The position numbers and the translations under genes are program-made. Positions 1 to 8,225 of a DNA stretch of 64,000 nt are shown one piece after another. The stretch comes from Faecalispora anaeroviscerum (GTDB lineage Bacteria; Bacillota; Clostridia; Oscillospirales; Acutalibacteraceae), in NCBI RefSeq assembly GCF_947568225.1, contig NZ_CANOOQ010000001.1, positions 1,488,001-1,552,000 on the forward strand. The letters are read 5' to 3'. How positions within the stretch are numbered: position 1 is the first letter of the stretch; every line of letters begins with the position of its first letter. Below the pieces are notes generated by a model, which was given only the letters and a program-made list of their open reading frames with translations, did not search any database and was not told where the DNA came from.

Positions 1-1406
1 ATCTTCTGACTGAGGTGCAGAAATCCATTAAAAAGCGCAAGCGCGGGCGGCCCGTGCGGCTGGAGCTATTGCAGAACTGCGACCCTGAGATTAAGGATTT
101 TCTCGTGGAAATGCTAGACCTAAAGCCAAATGACCTGTTCGAGGTTCCCGGGCCGATCGATCTGACCTATTTGACGAAATTCGCATCCCTGCCGGGGTAC
201 GATTCTCTGTGCTTTGACCCGATTAAACCCGTGTACCCCCCCGCGGCCTTCTGGGGCTACGAGGATATTTTCGAAGCCATCCGCGAAAAAGACCGAATGG
301 TGCATCACCCATACGAAAGCTTTCAGTGCGTGGTTGATTTTGTCAGACGCGCCGCGGACGATGCAGATGTGCTGGCCATCAAGCAGACCCTGTACCGCGT
401 CAGTGGCCACTCCCCCATTATTGGGGCCCTGATCCGCGCGGCGGAAAACGGCAAGCAGGTGACGGTGCTAGTGGAGCTGAAAGCCCGCTTTGACGAAGAA
501 AATAACATCAACTGGGCGAAAAAGCTGGAGCAAGCCGGCTGCCACGTCATCTACGGTCTTGCGGGCCTGAAAACCCACTGCAAGATTTTGCTGGTGGTGC
601 GACGTGAGGAGGACGGAATCCGCCGGTATGTTCACATGGGAACCGGCAACTATAACGACTCCACTGCAAAAATTTACACCGATATCGGCGTGTTCACCTG
701 CCGTGAACCATACGGCATCGATGCTTCATCGCTGTTTAACGTGCTTACCGGCTATTCGCGCCCGCCGGAATACCGCAAATTTGTAGTGGCGCCGCAGGGA
801 ATGCGAAGCTTTTTTGAGCGCATGATCCGACGCGAAACCGAAAACGCAAAAAAAGGTCTGCCCAGCGGCATCACCATAAAGGTAAACGCTTTGATCGACC
901 CGCAAATCATCGGTCTTCTGTACGAAGCGTCACAGGCGGGCGTACCAATTCACCTGATCGTGCGCGGCATGTGCAGCCTGATTCCCCGGCTGCCGGGGCT
1001 GAGCGAAACAATTACCGTGCAGAGCATAGTCGGTCAGCTTTTGGAGCACAGCCGTATATTCGCCTTTCAAAACGGGGGCGACCCAAAAATTTATATGGGC
1101 AGCGCCGACTGGATGCCTCGCAATTTGGATCGCCGGGTAGAGCTTGTCTTCCCCATTGAGGGCGAGGAACTGAAGAAGCGTGGGTTTGAAATTTTGGAAA
1201 TCCTGCGCAGCGACAATGTGAACACTCGCATGATGCAGCCGGATACCACCTACCTGCACAGTAATCGGCGCGGCAAGGCTGCTGTGAATTGTCAGTCTTT
1301 CTTCTCCACCATGGCGAGAAAGAGCCTGACGGAACTGAAAAAATCGGAGGAAAGCAAGCTGATGGAACCAATCCGCGATGCGGATAAGGCAAAACGGCTG
1401 AAATAA
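1..1406 (+). CDS. ppk1: Polyphosphate kinase 1, 3' part (truncated by window edge)
   Basis: PPK1 reversibly transfers the terminal phosphate of ATP to inorganic polyphosphate. The reading frame is open from base 3 through the left edge (LLTEVQKS...), so the true start lies outside; family members are about 700 residues and some 470 are visible here. The C-terminal phospholipase-D-like domains are clear. The segment GLKTHCKIL carries the histidine expected to be autophosphorylated (about residue 188 counted from the GTG at base 15). LLEHSRIF holds the second conserved histidine (about 345), followed by IYMGSADWMPRNLDRRVE. Only 19 bp separate its stop from the phosphofructokinase start, so the two genes are probably co-transcribed. 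Identification is firm; the missing N-terminal domain cannot be assessed. Confidence 0.95.
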   Translation, partial: LLTEVQKSIKKRKRGRPVRLELLQNCDPEIKDFLVEMLDLKPNDLFEVPGPIDLTYLTKFASLPGYDSLCFDPIKPVYPPAAFWGYEDIFEAIREKDRMVHHPYESFQCVVDFVRRAADDADVLAIKQTLYRVSGHSPIIGALIRAAENGKQVTVLVELKARFDEENNINWAKKLEQAGCHVIYGLAGLKTHCKILLVVRREEDGIRRYVHMGTGNYNDSTAKIYTDIGVFTCREPYGIDASSLFNVLTGYSRPPEYRKFVVAPQGMRSFFERMIRRETENAKKGLPSGITIKVNALIDPQIIGLLYEASQAGVPIHLIVRGMCSLIPRLPGLSETITVQSIVGQLLEHSRIFAFQNGGDPKIYMGSADWMPRNLDRRVELVFPIEGEELKKRGFEILEILRSDNVNTRMMQPDTTYLHSNRRGKAAVNCQSFFSTMARKSLTELKKSEESKLMEPIRDADKAKRLK

Positions 1407-1425
1407 CGGAAAGGGGCGCACAACG

Positions 1426-2499
1426 ATGAGAGTTGGAATTTTGACCAGCGGAGGCGACTGCCAAGGGCTGAATGCTGCGATTCGCGCCGTAGGAAAAGCA
1501 CTTTACGAAAAATTTGAGGAAGACATCACCATAGTCGGTATTCGCGACGGTTACCGCGGCCTGATCGACGGAGATTACTGGGAGATGGGCCCTCGCGATT
1601 TTTCCGGCATTTTAACGCTGGGCGGCACGATTCTCGGCACTTCGCGCCAGCCGTTTAAAGAGATTCGCGGCCCGGAGGGCAGTCAAAGCGAAAAGGTGGA
1701 GCAGATGAAGCGGAACTATAAACGCTTAAAGCTCGACTGCATCGTCATTCTGGGCGGCAACGGCACGCACAAGACCGCGAACCTGCTCAGCGGAGAGGGC
1801 CTGAATGTCATCACGCTGCCAAAGACCATAGACAACGATCTTTGGAACACGGAAATGACTTTCGGCTTTTCCAGTGCAGTGGAGATTGCCTCGATGGTGA
1901 TTGACTCCATTCATAGCACAGCCACATCGCACGGGCGTGTGTTTATAGTCGAGCTGATGGGCCATAAGGTGGGCTGGCTGACGCTGCACGCGGGCATCGC
2001 GGGCGGCGCGGACGCGATTCTGCTGCCTGAAATTCCCTACAATATCGACTCGATCTGCCTCGCGCTGCAGCAGAGAAAGCGCTCCGGCAAGCAATTTTCA
2101 ATTCTGGCCGTGGCAGAGGGCGCTATCTCAAAAGAAGAGGCCGCGCTTTCCAAAAAGGAGCTCAAGGCTCAGCGGGCGAAAAGGACAGAGCCTTCCCTTT
2201 CTTACCGCCTGGCCAGGGAGATCGGTGAACAAACCGGCAACGAGGTGCGCGTGACGATCCCCGGGCATTTTCAGCGCGGCGGCAGCCCCTGCCCTTATGA
2301 CCGTGTGCTGGCAACCCGCCTTGGCACCGCCGCGACCCAGATGATTCAGGACCGCCGTTTCGGCTGCATGATGGCTCTGCAGAACCAGAAAATCGTCCCC
2401 GTTCCGCTGAGCGAGGTGGCAGGCAAGCTCAAAGCGGTTCCTCTGGACTGCGAGCTGATTCAGTCTGCGCGGGACATTGGAATCAGCTTCGGCGACTAA
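1426..2499 (+). CDS. 6-phosphofructokinase, divergent PfkA-superfamily member
   Basis: A PfkA-superfamily kinase of 357 residues that should phosphorylate fructose-6-phosphate in glycolysis. The start follows a GGAAAGGGG ribosome site. The N-terminal LTSGGDCQGLNAAIR is the nucleotide/phosphate loop, and PKTIDND is the catalytic loop with its base aspartate. Two positions are unusual. The GGDGS loop of ATP-dependent enzymes reads GGNGT, so the Mg-binding aspartate is Asn. The loop before TIDND has Lys instead of Gly, a feature of pyrophosphate-using and group III enzymes. The Gly after the Asn argues for ATP rather than PPi use. A second, canonical ATP-PFK lies at 52655-53626, so this copy may have another phosphate donor or substrate. 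Its neighbour is polyphosphate kinase. Phosphofructokinase fold certain; donor specificity open. Confidence 0.9.
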   Translation: MRVGILTSGGDCQGLNAAIRAVGKALYEKFEEDITIVGIRDGYRGLIDGDYWEMGPRDFSGILTLGGTILGTSRQPFKEIRGPEGSQSEKVEQMKRNYKRLKLDCIVILGGNGTHKTANLLSGEGLNVITLPKTIDNDLWNTEMTFGFSSAVEIASMVIDSIHSTATSHGRVFIVELMGHKVGWLTLHAGIAGGADAILLPEIPYNIDSICLALQQRKRSGKQFSILAVAEGAISKEEAALSKKELKAQRAKRTEPSLSYRLAREIGEQTGNEVRVTIPGHFQRGGSPCPYDRVLATRLGTAATQMIQDRRFGCMMALQNQKIVPVPLSEVAGKLKAVPLDCELIQSARDIGISFGD

Positions 2500-2522
2500 A
2501 CATCCAACCAAATAGATTGAAA

Positions 2523-2550
2523 AGAGGCCATACCATTTGGCATGACCTCT
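2523..2550. terminator. Hairpin downstream of phosphofructokinase
   Basis: An imperfect stem AGAGG-CAT-CC / GG-ATG-CCTCT closes around an ATTT loop 23 bp after the stop codon. There is no long T tract, so it is a weak intrinsic terminator or a processing hairpin. Confidence 0.45.
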
Positions 2551-2679
2551 GAGCTCTTTATGCTATATCTGCTTGAGCCTTCAAAAAACAGGATGTGCAT
2601 CCATGAAAAACGTGAGTCTTGAATTTCTCATTCAAAACTCCCGTAGCCCGCATAAATACTGGATTTATGGGCCATGCAT

Positions 2680-2862
2680 CTATATTAGGCAATTGTCTTG
2701 ACCCATGTGACAGGAATTAAACTCCGTGGTAAGGTCTTTGCCTGCGGATAGGCCAAAATGGGTGGCTACCCTCCAAGCCGCACTGTTTGTCACATCATAA
2801 ACAATACCGTTCACTGCAACATAGGCGGGGATTCCATTTTTTCCATGATACAAAATTTCACA
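2680..2862 (-). pseudogene. Relic of a small cytochrome b5-like heme-binding domain gene
   Basis: Reading leftward from 2862, the frame translates to EILYHGKNGIPAYV, then AVNGIVYDVTNSAAW, then THFGLSAGKDLT, and ends at TAG (2680-2682). This matches the cytochrome b5-like heme/steroid-binding domain of clostridial small proteins (consensus NG-PAYVAV-G-VYDVT-S--W, then H-----G-DLT). A TGA stands directly before the homologous stretch, there is no start codon or ribosome site, and the usual C-terminal end (about 10 residues) is replaced by an unrelated tail. I read it as a decayed fragment. Its neighbours are the DUF2680-like secreted protein and the two-component system, which may once have controlled it. 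Confidence 0.7.
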
Positions 2863-2873
2863 TCAACGCACAA

Positions 2874-2910
2874 ATCCCGCAGGTCAGCATTTCTGCCAAT
2901 CCTGCGGGAT
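2874..2910 (-). terminator. Hairpin terminator of the DUF2680-like gene
   Basis: Perfect 10-bp arms ATCCCGCAGG / CCTGCGGGAT with a 17-base loop lie 59 bp beyond the stop of the leftward gene. A short T-rich stretch (TTTG) follows on that strand. Confidence 0.6.
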
Positions 2911-2968
2911 GCTCATTTCGAGATATTCAAGATTTTTTATATCATGAGTTTGTGCAATTGCCCTGACC

Positions 2969-3403
2969 TCATCCTGCACCGCCACAGCCTCTGCCTTGAC
3001 CGTTACCATTCATCCCGCCGAACCCTGCACCCATCCCGCAGCCGGCTCCTCCGTTACCCGTACCGTCACAGGTTGCCTGGCGTTCTTCAATTGCTTTGAT
3101 AATTTCATCTGCTCTTGCCTGTGTCATTGTCCCGGCCTTAACTTTCTCAGCCAATGCATCTTTCTTAATTTGAAGATTCTCTGCTTTGAATTCTTCCAGC
3201 TTTCCTGCATCCTTCGCAATCGTGCCATAAGTTTTGCCAGTTTCAGACCTTTCAGTAATAACGCTCTCTACTGTTTTTCCGGTTAGCCCCGCCACTGCCT
3301 CGGCTGGAGAACTGTACTTAGAAGCAGCAAACGCGGTAAGTGAGGTTGCACTGACAACAAGTACCATTGCACCGATGGCTGCGATTTTTTTTAGCTTTGT
3401 CAT
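2969..3403 (-). CDS. Secreted DUF2680 (YckD-like) protein
   Basis: A 144-residue exported protein of unknown function. Residues 1-27 form a typical Sec signal peptide (basic MTKLKK start, hydrophobic core, cleavage near AFAA-SK). The mature part is helical and contains the DUF2680 hallmark KAGTMTQARADEIIKAIEERQATCDGTG (residues about 89-116, quoted here across the motif only as the -AGxxTQxxADxI-...-IxxRQAxCDGTG pattern). A glycine-rich tail with three further cysteines and Met/Gly repeats follows and may bind metal. The start is set by a strong AAGGAGG site 9 bases before the ATG. It is transcribed divergently from the response regulator at 3606, with a dyad-rich intergenic region, so regulation by that two-component system is likely. 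Function is not established for the family. Confidence 0.8.
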   Translation of the reverse strand: MTKLKKIAAIGAMVLVVSATSLTAFAASKYSSPAEAVAGLTGKTVESVITERSETGKTYGTIAKDAGKLEEFKAENLQIKKDALAEKVKAGTMTQARADEIIKAIEERQATCDGTGNGGAGCGMGAGFGGMNGNGQGRGCGGAG

Positions 3404-3461
3404 TTAAAACGACCTCCTTGTTATTGTTGTTTTTTATGTTTAACAACATATTGTTGCTATG

Positions 3462-3489
3462 GTTATAGAATACCGAAAAGGTGTGGCAA
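3462..3489 (-). promoter_or_regulatory. Sigma-A-type promoter for the DUF2680-like gene
   Basis: Read leftward: TTGCCA (3484-3489), a 16-bp spacer, then TATAAC (3462-3467). It lies about 60 bp before the start codon. A short palindrome, AACAA-CATA-TTGTT, sits just downstream at 3442-3455. Confidence 0.5.
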
Positions 3490-3513
3490 AAGTGTGTTTT
3501 CTGTTTTTTAAGT

Positions 3514-3552
3514 CTGTGACAAATATCATGCAAAAACATATTTTTGTCACAG
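3514..3552. promoter_or_regulatory. Inverted repeat, candidate operator between divergent genes
   Basis: Perfect 10-bp arms CTGTGACAAA (3514-3523) and TTTGTCACAG (3543-3552) are 19 bp apart. A degenerate third copy (GTGTGGCAAA) overlaps the leftward promoter at 3481-3490. The placement between the DUF2680-like gene and the response regulator suggests a binding site for the OmpR-type regulator. The direct evidence is the symmetry only. Confidence 0.5.
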
Positions 3553-3605
3553 CTTTTTTCTATAATATGTTATGCTTTCAATATAATAAATAATGAGGTG
3601 ATTCT

Positions 3606-4301
3606 ATGCCGACAATTTTAATTGCTGATGACAATAAACAAATCACCTCAATTTTGGAGGAGTATGCGAAAAAAGAAGGGTTCGTCCCTAAAGTTGCACT
3701 GGATGGACGTGAAGCAATCGACCTGTTTCAAAAGCTATCTCCCGATATTGTTCTGCTTGATGTCATGATGCCAAAAATGGACGGATTTGAAGTGTGCCGG
3801 GAAATCCGCAAGACTTCCAATGTTCCGGTTATTATGATTACTGCAAGAGGGGAAGACTTTGAGAAAATCATGGGGCTCGATATTGGTGCGGACGATTATA
3901 TAGTAAAGCCGTTTTCACCGGGAGAAGTCATGGCCAGAGTGCGCGCAATTTTGAGGAGAATCGCCCGTGCGGATGGACAAAAGCAGCAGGTTTATTACTT
4001 TGATAATCTAAGCATCAATTTGGATGATTATATTGTCACGATAGATAAGCAAAATGTGTCTTTGACAAAAAAGGAAATTGAACTTTTATGGACACTTGTC
4101 ACGAATAAAAACAAGGTGTTTTCCCGCGATAATCTGCTGAATAGTTTGTGGGGATATGATTATTTTGGTGACAGCCGGACGGTCGATTCACACATTAAGC
4201 GCCTCCGCGCCAAGCTTGGCGAATTTGACCATGCAGGTTGGGAAATAAAAACCATATGGGGCGTTGGCTACAAATTTGAGGGAAAAGCAAATGAAGAATA
4301 A
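3606..4301 (+). CDS. OmpR/PhoB-family response regulator
   Basis: A two-component response regulator of 231 residues acting as a DNA-binding transcription factor. The receiver domain spans residues 1-115, with the acidic pair DD (8-9), phospho-acceptor Asp52 in VLLDVMMPKMDG, the switch Thr in MITARG and the conserved Lys in VKPFSPGE. The winged-helix domain (about 130-228) ends with the typical SRTVDSHIKRLRAKLG recognition helix and WGVGYKF hairpin. The start follows GAGGTGA. The stop overlaps the kinase gene by 11 bp, giving tight translational coupling. Likely targets are the divergent secreted protein and its own operon, judged by the inverted repeat upstream. Confidence 0.95.
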   Translation: MPTILIADDNKQITSILEEYAKKEGFVPKVALDGREAIDLFQKLSPDIVLLDVMMPKMDGFEVCREIRKTSNVPVIMITARGEDFEKIMGLDIGADDYIVKPFSPGEVMARVRAILRRIARADGQKQQVYYFDNLSINLDDYIVTIDKQNVSLTKKEIELLWTLVTNKNKVFSRDNLLNSLWGYDYFGDSRTVDSHIKRLRAKLGEFDHAGWEIKTIWGVGYKFEGKANEE

Positions 4302-5730
4302 AATTGCATTTAAACTTACGATGTATTTTTCAGCTGCACTTCTCTTGTTTTCCATTATAATAGGCAGCGTTTTTATGACACTTTTTAAAAATCACACCAT
4401 GGAACTGCATAAATCCGACCTGCAAAAACGTGCGGTTACAATGGCAGGCACGCTTTCGGAATACATAAGCGGTACCAATAATTCCGGTGGCGGTATTATG
4501 GGAAGCGGACAAATGGGATATGGTGCATATCTCCGCTTTTTAGATAAGATTGCAATGACCGACGTCTGGATTGTGGACGAAAATCTTCAGCTTATCACTG
4601 CTGGTCACATGGCAAACCAACAATACAACTATGCAGATTTGCCGCAAGATGCTGAAACGGTCGTCAAAGAGGTTTTTCAAGGAAAAACCACCTTTAGCGA
4701 AGGCTTTAGTAATCTTTTAAACACGCCGACCTTAACAGTTGGAACGCCGATTCAATCAGGAGGAAAGGTAATTGGAGCACTGTTGCTGCATTCACCGGTA
4801 GAGGGAATGAATGAAGCTGTCTCGCAGGGATTTGGCGTTTTGGCAATCAGCATTTCTGTAGCTCTTGTGTTATCTATTCTTTTATCTATTGTACTTGCAG
4901 TCGCTTTTACCAAGCCTTTGAAAAAGATGAAAAATTCCGCTATGCAACTTGCCTGCGGCGATTATTGCGTCAAGACCAACGTACTGCAAAAAGACGAAAT
5001 TGGCGAACTTGCCGCGACAATTGATATTTTAAGTGAGCGGCTTGATCTTGCCAGCCGCGAAAGCGAACGGCTTAACAAGCTTCGCCGTGACTTTGTTGCG
5101 AATATTTCACATGAACTTAGAACCCCGGTCACCGTTATTCGAGGTTCACTCGAAGCCCTTTGTGACGAGGTGGTAACCGACCCGGAGCAAGTAAAAAGTT
5201 ATCACCGCCAAATGCTGAATGAAAGTATGTTTCTGCAAAGGCTTGTGAACGATTTGCTCGATTTATCCCGCCTGCAAAATACAGATTTTAAAATAGAAAT
5301 GCAGGAAATCAGCCTTTGTGATGTTCTCAGTGATGTTGTCCGCAGCGCACGACACATGGCACAGCTTAAAAATGTTGAGATCCGGCAAGAGCACGATACA
5401 CAGATGTGCGCAGCATTTGGCGATTATGGACGCCTGCGCCAGATGTTCTTAATCATTCTGGACAACGCCATCAAATTTTCGCCCCAAGGCGGTGCCGTCA
5501 CCGTATCCTTAAAAGATAAAACGGTATCCATCCGTGACAACGGAATTGGAATTGCACAGGAAGATTTGCCGTATATTTTTGACCGTTTCTATCAAGTGAA
5601 GTCAGAAGAAAATAAAAGCGGTACGGGGCTTGGACTTGCGATTGCAAAGCAGATTGCTGATAGACATAATATTCGTATCTTAGTCAATAACAGGCAAAAC
5701 GAAGGAACTGAATTTCAATTTCAATTTTAA
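4291..5730 (+). CDS. Membrane sensor histidine kinase
   Basis: The cognate sensor kinase of the preceding regulator, 479 residues from the ATG at 4291, which has GAGGGAAAA before it. An upstream in-frame ATG at 4264 lies deep inside the regulator gene and lacks a site. Transmembrane helix 1 is at about 10-31, followed by an extracytoplasmic sensor region (about 35-178) with a Gly/Met-rich loop (GGGIMGSGQMG). Helix 2 is at about 180-206, then a HAMP linker. The phospho-acceptor His274 lies in FVANISHELRTPV, followed by N-box LDNAIKFSP and G-boxes IRDNGIG and GTGLGLAIAKQ. The signal is unknown; the Met/Gly loop and the Cys-rich neighbour hint at metal or redox stress, which is only inference. 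Confidence 0.95.
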   Translation: MKNKIAFKLTMYFSAALLLFSIIIGSVFMTLFKNHTMELHKSDLQKRAVTMAGTLSEYISGTNNSGGGIMGSGQMGYGAYLRFLDKIAMTDVWIVDENLQLITAGHMANQQYNYADLPQDAETVVKEVFQGKTTFSEGFSNLLNTPTLTVGTPIQSGGKVIGALLLHSPVEGMNEAVSQGFGVLAISISVALVLSILLSIVLAVAFTKPLKKMKNSAMQLACGDYCVKTNVLQKDEIGELAATIDILSERLDLASRESERLNKLRRDFVANISHELRTPVTVIRGSLEALCDEVVTDPEQVKSYHRQMLNESMFLQRLVNDLLDLSRLQNTDFKIEMQEISLCDVLSDVVRSARHMAQLKNVEIRQEHDTQMCAAFGDYGRLRQMFLIILDNAIKFSPQGGAVTVSLKDKTVSIRDNGIGIAQEDLPYIFDRFYQVKSEENKSGTGLGLAIAKQIADRHNIRILVNNRQNEGTEFQFQF

Positions 5731-5735
5731 TAATT

Positions 5736-5775
5736 TAAGGTGTTTGCCATTTCGTATGACAAGCACCTTATTTTT
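5736..5775 (+). terminator. Rho-independent terminator of the two-component operon
   Basis: A stem opening with TAAGGTG and closing with CACCTTA, with two single-base bulges, is followed by TTTTT. It lies 5 bp after the kinase stop. Confidence 0.85.
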
Positions 5776-5884
5776 GGCATACTTTAATTTTCATATCCAG
5801 CGTGACCTAATCACTGAATGAAAATCTTTAGTACGTAATTAAAAACACGTTAGAATCCAAAATATAATATGGAGGAAAATCAAA

Positions 5885-6010
5885 ATGAAATCTCTGGTTG
5901 TTAAAGCGGCTCGTTGTCCACAAAATCATCTTTACCCTTCGGTCAAAGTTTGTCCTGTTGGTGCTTTAATTACTTTGGTATTGCTATTTATGGGAACAAG
6001 AAAAAAGTAA
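5885..6010 (+). pseudogene. Truncated small ferredoxin-like ORF (41 codons)
   Basis: A short ORF with a good ATGGAGG ribosome site. Its first 28 residues, MKSLVVKAARCPQNH...VCPVGAL, match the N-terminal half of the approximately 60-residue clostridial 4Fe-4S proteins that begin RCPQNHxCPSxxVCPVGAL and continue with a second CxxCxxCxxxCP cluster. Here the third cysteine position is Tyr (HLYPS), and after GAL the sequence switches to a hydrophobic tail (ITLVLLFMG) and stops, so the second cluster is missing. I read it as a degraded ferredoxin. Bases 6011-6234 beyond it hold no recognisable gene. Confidence 0.55.
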
Positions 6011-6234
6011 ACAAGCTAACAGGTTTTATGCCGCTTTTAAGATAATACGAAGATGAGTTTGTTGAGGCGGTCATTTGACATTCCCAGCAGGCTATCACCG
6101 ACCTGACACTCGACCGCTCAAGCATTGATCTGACACCCGGCAAGGTTTTAAAGTACCCGTAGCCTTTGCTCATGGTGATGAAATAATTTTGAATATTTGG
6201 TGATATTCCTAATAAAGCTGATTTATTGTATTTT

Positions 6235-7260
6235 TTAAATTTGCCGAGGATAATCCGTTTCAAAACCAAAGTTATCCATTGCATGTTTCATCCAATTGGA
6301 GTCTTTAAAGACAGGTCTTCCAATGCCAATTAAATCTGAAACACTGCTATTTAAAAGCGATTCTGCTTGTTCTAGTGTTCTAATGCCCCCAGTTACTATA
6401 ACAGGTATTGAGACAGCCTCCTTAACGGCTTTTGCCTGTTTTATAAAATATCCCGTTTTTTCTAAGTCTGGCGCTGTGTAACGACACATTCCACCGGATA
6501 TATCCAGTATATCAGCGCCTTCCTTTTCTAATTCCTTTGCCACTGTAATACAATCATCTAAGCTAAGCCCACCATCCGTATTGTCCGTAGCACCAAGACG
6601 GAATAAGATAGGAAAATTATTGCCAACTACATTACGTATTGCTCTCAATACTTGAAGATGGATAAGCATCCTGCCTTTTATATTGCCTCCATATTTATCA
6701 TTTCTCTTATTAGTAAGTGGTGACAAAAACTGATTTAATAAGTAACCATGACAGGAATGTATTTCAACTCCATCGAAACCAGCTTGTTTTGCTCGCAAAG
6801 CCGCACTGGTAAAATCACTTATGATTTTTTGAATATCACCATATTTCAGCTCACATGGAAGCTCTAGATCTAATTTCGAAGGATTTATAACAGCTGATGG
6901 AGCAATGGGCTGCGAACCAATGATTGTCTCTTTCGTACCACTTCCCGCATGATTTAACTGCAAAATAACAGGGCATCCATTATGATGAATGACATCGGAA
7001 ATCTGGCGTAAACCTAAAATCATACTATTGTCCGCAGAAGAAATTTGATGAAAATTGGTTTTCCCATTCTCTGAAATAAAAGAATGTTCTGTAATTACCA
7101 CACCAAAGTATCCGTCACGTGTTTTTTCATCATAAAATTGTAAAAGAGGTGCAGTTATTTCTCCGTTTAATCCTGCTCTTGATGATGCCATAGGAGGCAG
7201 AACTAGCCTGTTTTTCAGTTCCAGATTTCCGATTTTTAAAGGAGTAAACAAACGAGACAT
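6235..7260 (-). CDS. Old-yellow-enzyme-type NADH:flavin oxidoreductase
   Basis: A single-domain FMN enzyme of the OYE/NADH:flavin oxidoreductase family (341 residues). It would reduce activated C=C bonds or nitro groups with NAD(P)H in the cytosol. The barrel shows the family start LFTPLKIGNLELKNRLVLPPM, the substrate-anion motif IHSCHGYLLNQFLSP (the two His of HxxH), NKRNDKYGG, and the phosphate-binding C-terminal VTGGIRT and IGIGRP. It lacks the C-terminal FeS/FAD domains of the long enoate reductases. It is the last gene of a leftward group behind the HxlR regulator and a ferredoxin-nitroreductase (91-bp gap), suggesting a reductive detoxification unit induced by electrophiles. The substrate cannot be assigned. 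Confidence 0.9.
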   Translation of the reverse strand: MSRLFTPLKIGNLELKNRLVLPPMASSRAGLNGEITAPLLQFYDEKTRDGYFGVVITEHSFISENGKTNFHQISSADNSMILGLRQISDVIHHNGCPVILQLNHAGSGTKETIIGSQPIAPSAVINPSKLDLELPCELKYGDIQKIISDFTSAALRAKQAGFDGVEIHSCHGYLLNQFLSPLTNKRNDKYGGNIKGRMLIHLQVLRAIRNVVGNNFPILFRLGATDNTDGGLSLDDCITVAKELEKEGADILDISGGMCRYTAPDLEKTGYFIKQAKAVKEAVSIPVIVTGGIRTLEQAESLLNSSVSDLIGIGRPVFKDSNWMKHAMDNFGFETDYPRQI

Positions 7261-7351
7261 AGTAATTACCTTCTCTACTTATTGATTTTTTCAACTGTTA
7301 AGTAACTCGGTGATAACAATACAAAAATGAGTTTTTATTAAGCTTTTTAAC

Positions 7352-8188
7352 TCATATTTCATCTGAATCACATGATGGGTGCCAAGTCACAATCAATGGG
7401 GAACGGTTCACGAGTCGTCTAAATCTATATTTGGGATAACCAACTATGATTCCACCTGTCACCATTAAATTGTCAGGTATATCCAATAGCTCAAGTAAGG
7501 GCTGATAACCTGAACGAGCGCACGTTTCCACAAGTCCTGTCCAACACGTACCTAACCCCATACTTGTTGCAAATAATTCAGCATACGCAAGAGCGAAATG
7601 AGTATTGTCACGTCCGCGTGCGAAATTTTTATCAGAAAGTGCTAATATCAAGCTAGGAGCATTTCGTAGAATCACATCTTCACCAGTCTTGTGATAATGC
7701 TCTGACATTTCAATTAAATTAGCAGCAAATACTTCTTTGGCGGCGATTGCTTCATCCATCCAGGCAATTGTTGCTTTTGTAATGGCACATAGAGTTTTTT
7801 TATTATTGACCACCATGTATTGCACACCCTGTGTATTATTACCTGATGGCGCTAATCTGGCTATATCCAACAATTTTAATATTTGAGCTTTCGTAATCTT
7901 ATCCTCTTTATATACTCGTACAGAGCGTCTAGATCGAAGAAAACTCTCTGCTGTTTCAGTATCTAAAACAGTGGGTGTATCAAATAATACTTGCTCTGAA
8001 ATCGGTGCTTGAACGTGATTTAATGCTCCTTGTGGACATATTGCAACACAGTGACCGCAAGAGATACACGTATGTCCTGCATCGACCGGAAATTTTTCCT
8101 CATTCATTTCAATATAATTCTTTGGACAAACCTGAGCACAGATTTCGCAATGAACACATTTTTCTTTATTTACATGAAGCAAAGCCAT
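7352..8188 (-). CDS. Nitroreductase with N-terminal 2x[4Fe-4S] ferredoxin domain
   Basis: A 278-residue fusion. Residues 1-60 hold two 4Fe-4S motifs, CVHCEICAQVCP and CISCGHCVAICP. Residues about 80-270 form a nitroreductase-fold FMN domain (RRSVRVYKED, then LARLAPSGNNTQ, later LGTCWTG). Such fusions take electrons from ferredoxin to reduce nitro compounds, quinones or flavins. The start at 8188 has an AAAGGATG-type site. It lies 37 bp downstream of the HxlR gene and ahead of the OYE gene, all leftward, so a three-gene operon is likely. Physiological substrate unknown. Confidence 0.92.
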   Translation of the reverse strand: MALLHVNKEKCVHCEICAQVCPKNYIEMNEEKFPVDAGHTCISCGHCVAICPQGALNHVQAPISEQVLFDTPTVLDTETAESFLRSRRSVRVYKEDKITKAQILKLLDIARLAPSGNNTQGVQYMVVNNKKTLCAITKATIAWMDEAIAAKEVFAANLIEMSEHYHKTGEDVILRNAPSLILALSDKNFARGRDNTHFALAYAELFATSMGLGTCWTGLVETCARSGYQPLLELLDIPDNLMVTGGIIVGYPKYRFRRLVNRSPLIVTWHPSCDSDEI

Positions 8189-8225
8189 TTAAATTCATCC
8201 TTTCTTTTAATACACAACCCATATA

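Noticed and set aside
5988..6284. 98-codon leftward frame overlapping the OYE gene end
   Set aside because: It crosses the ferredoxin relic and the 3' end of the oxidoreductase gene. No motif or start site supports it.
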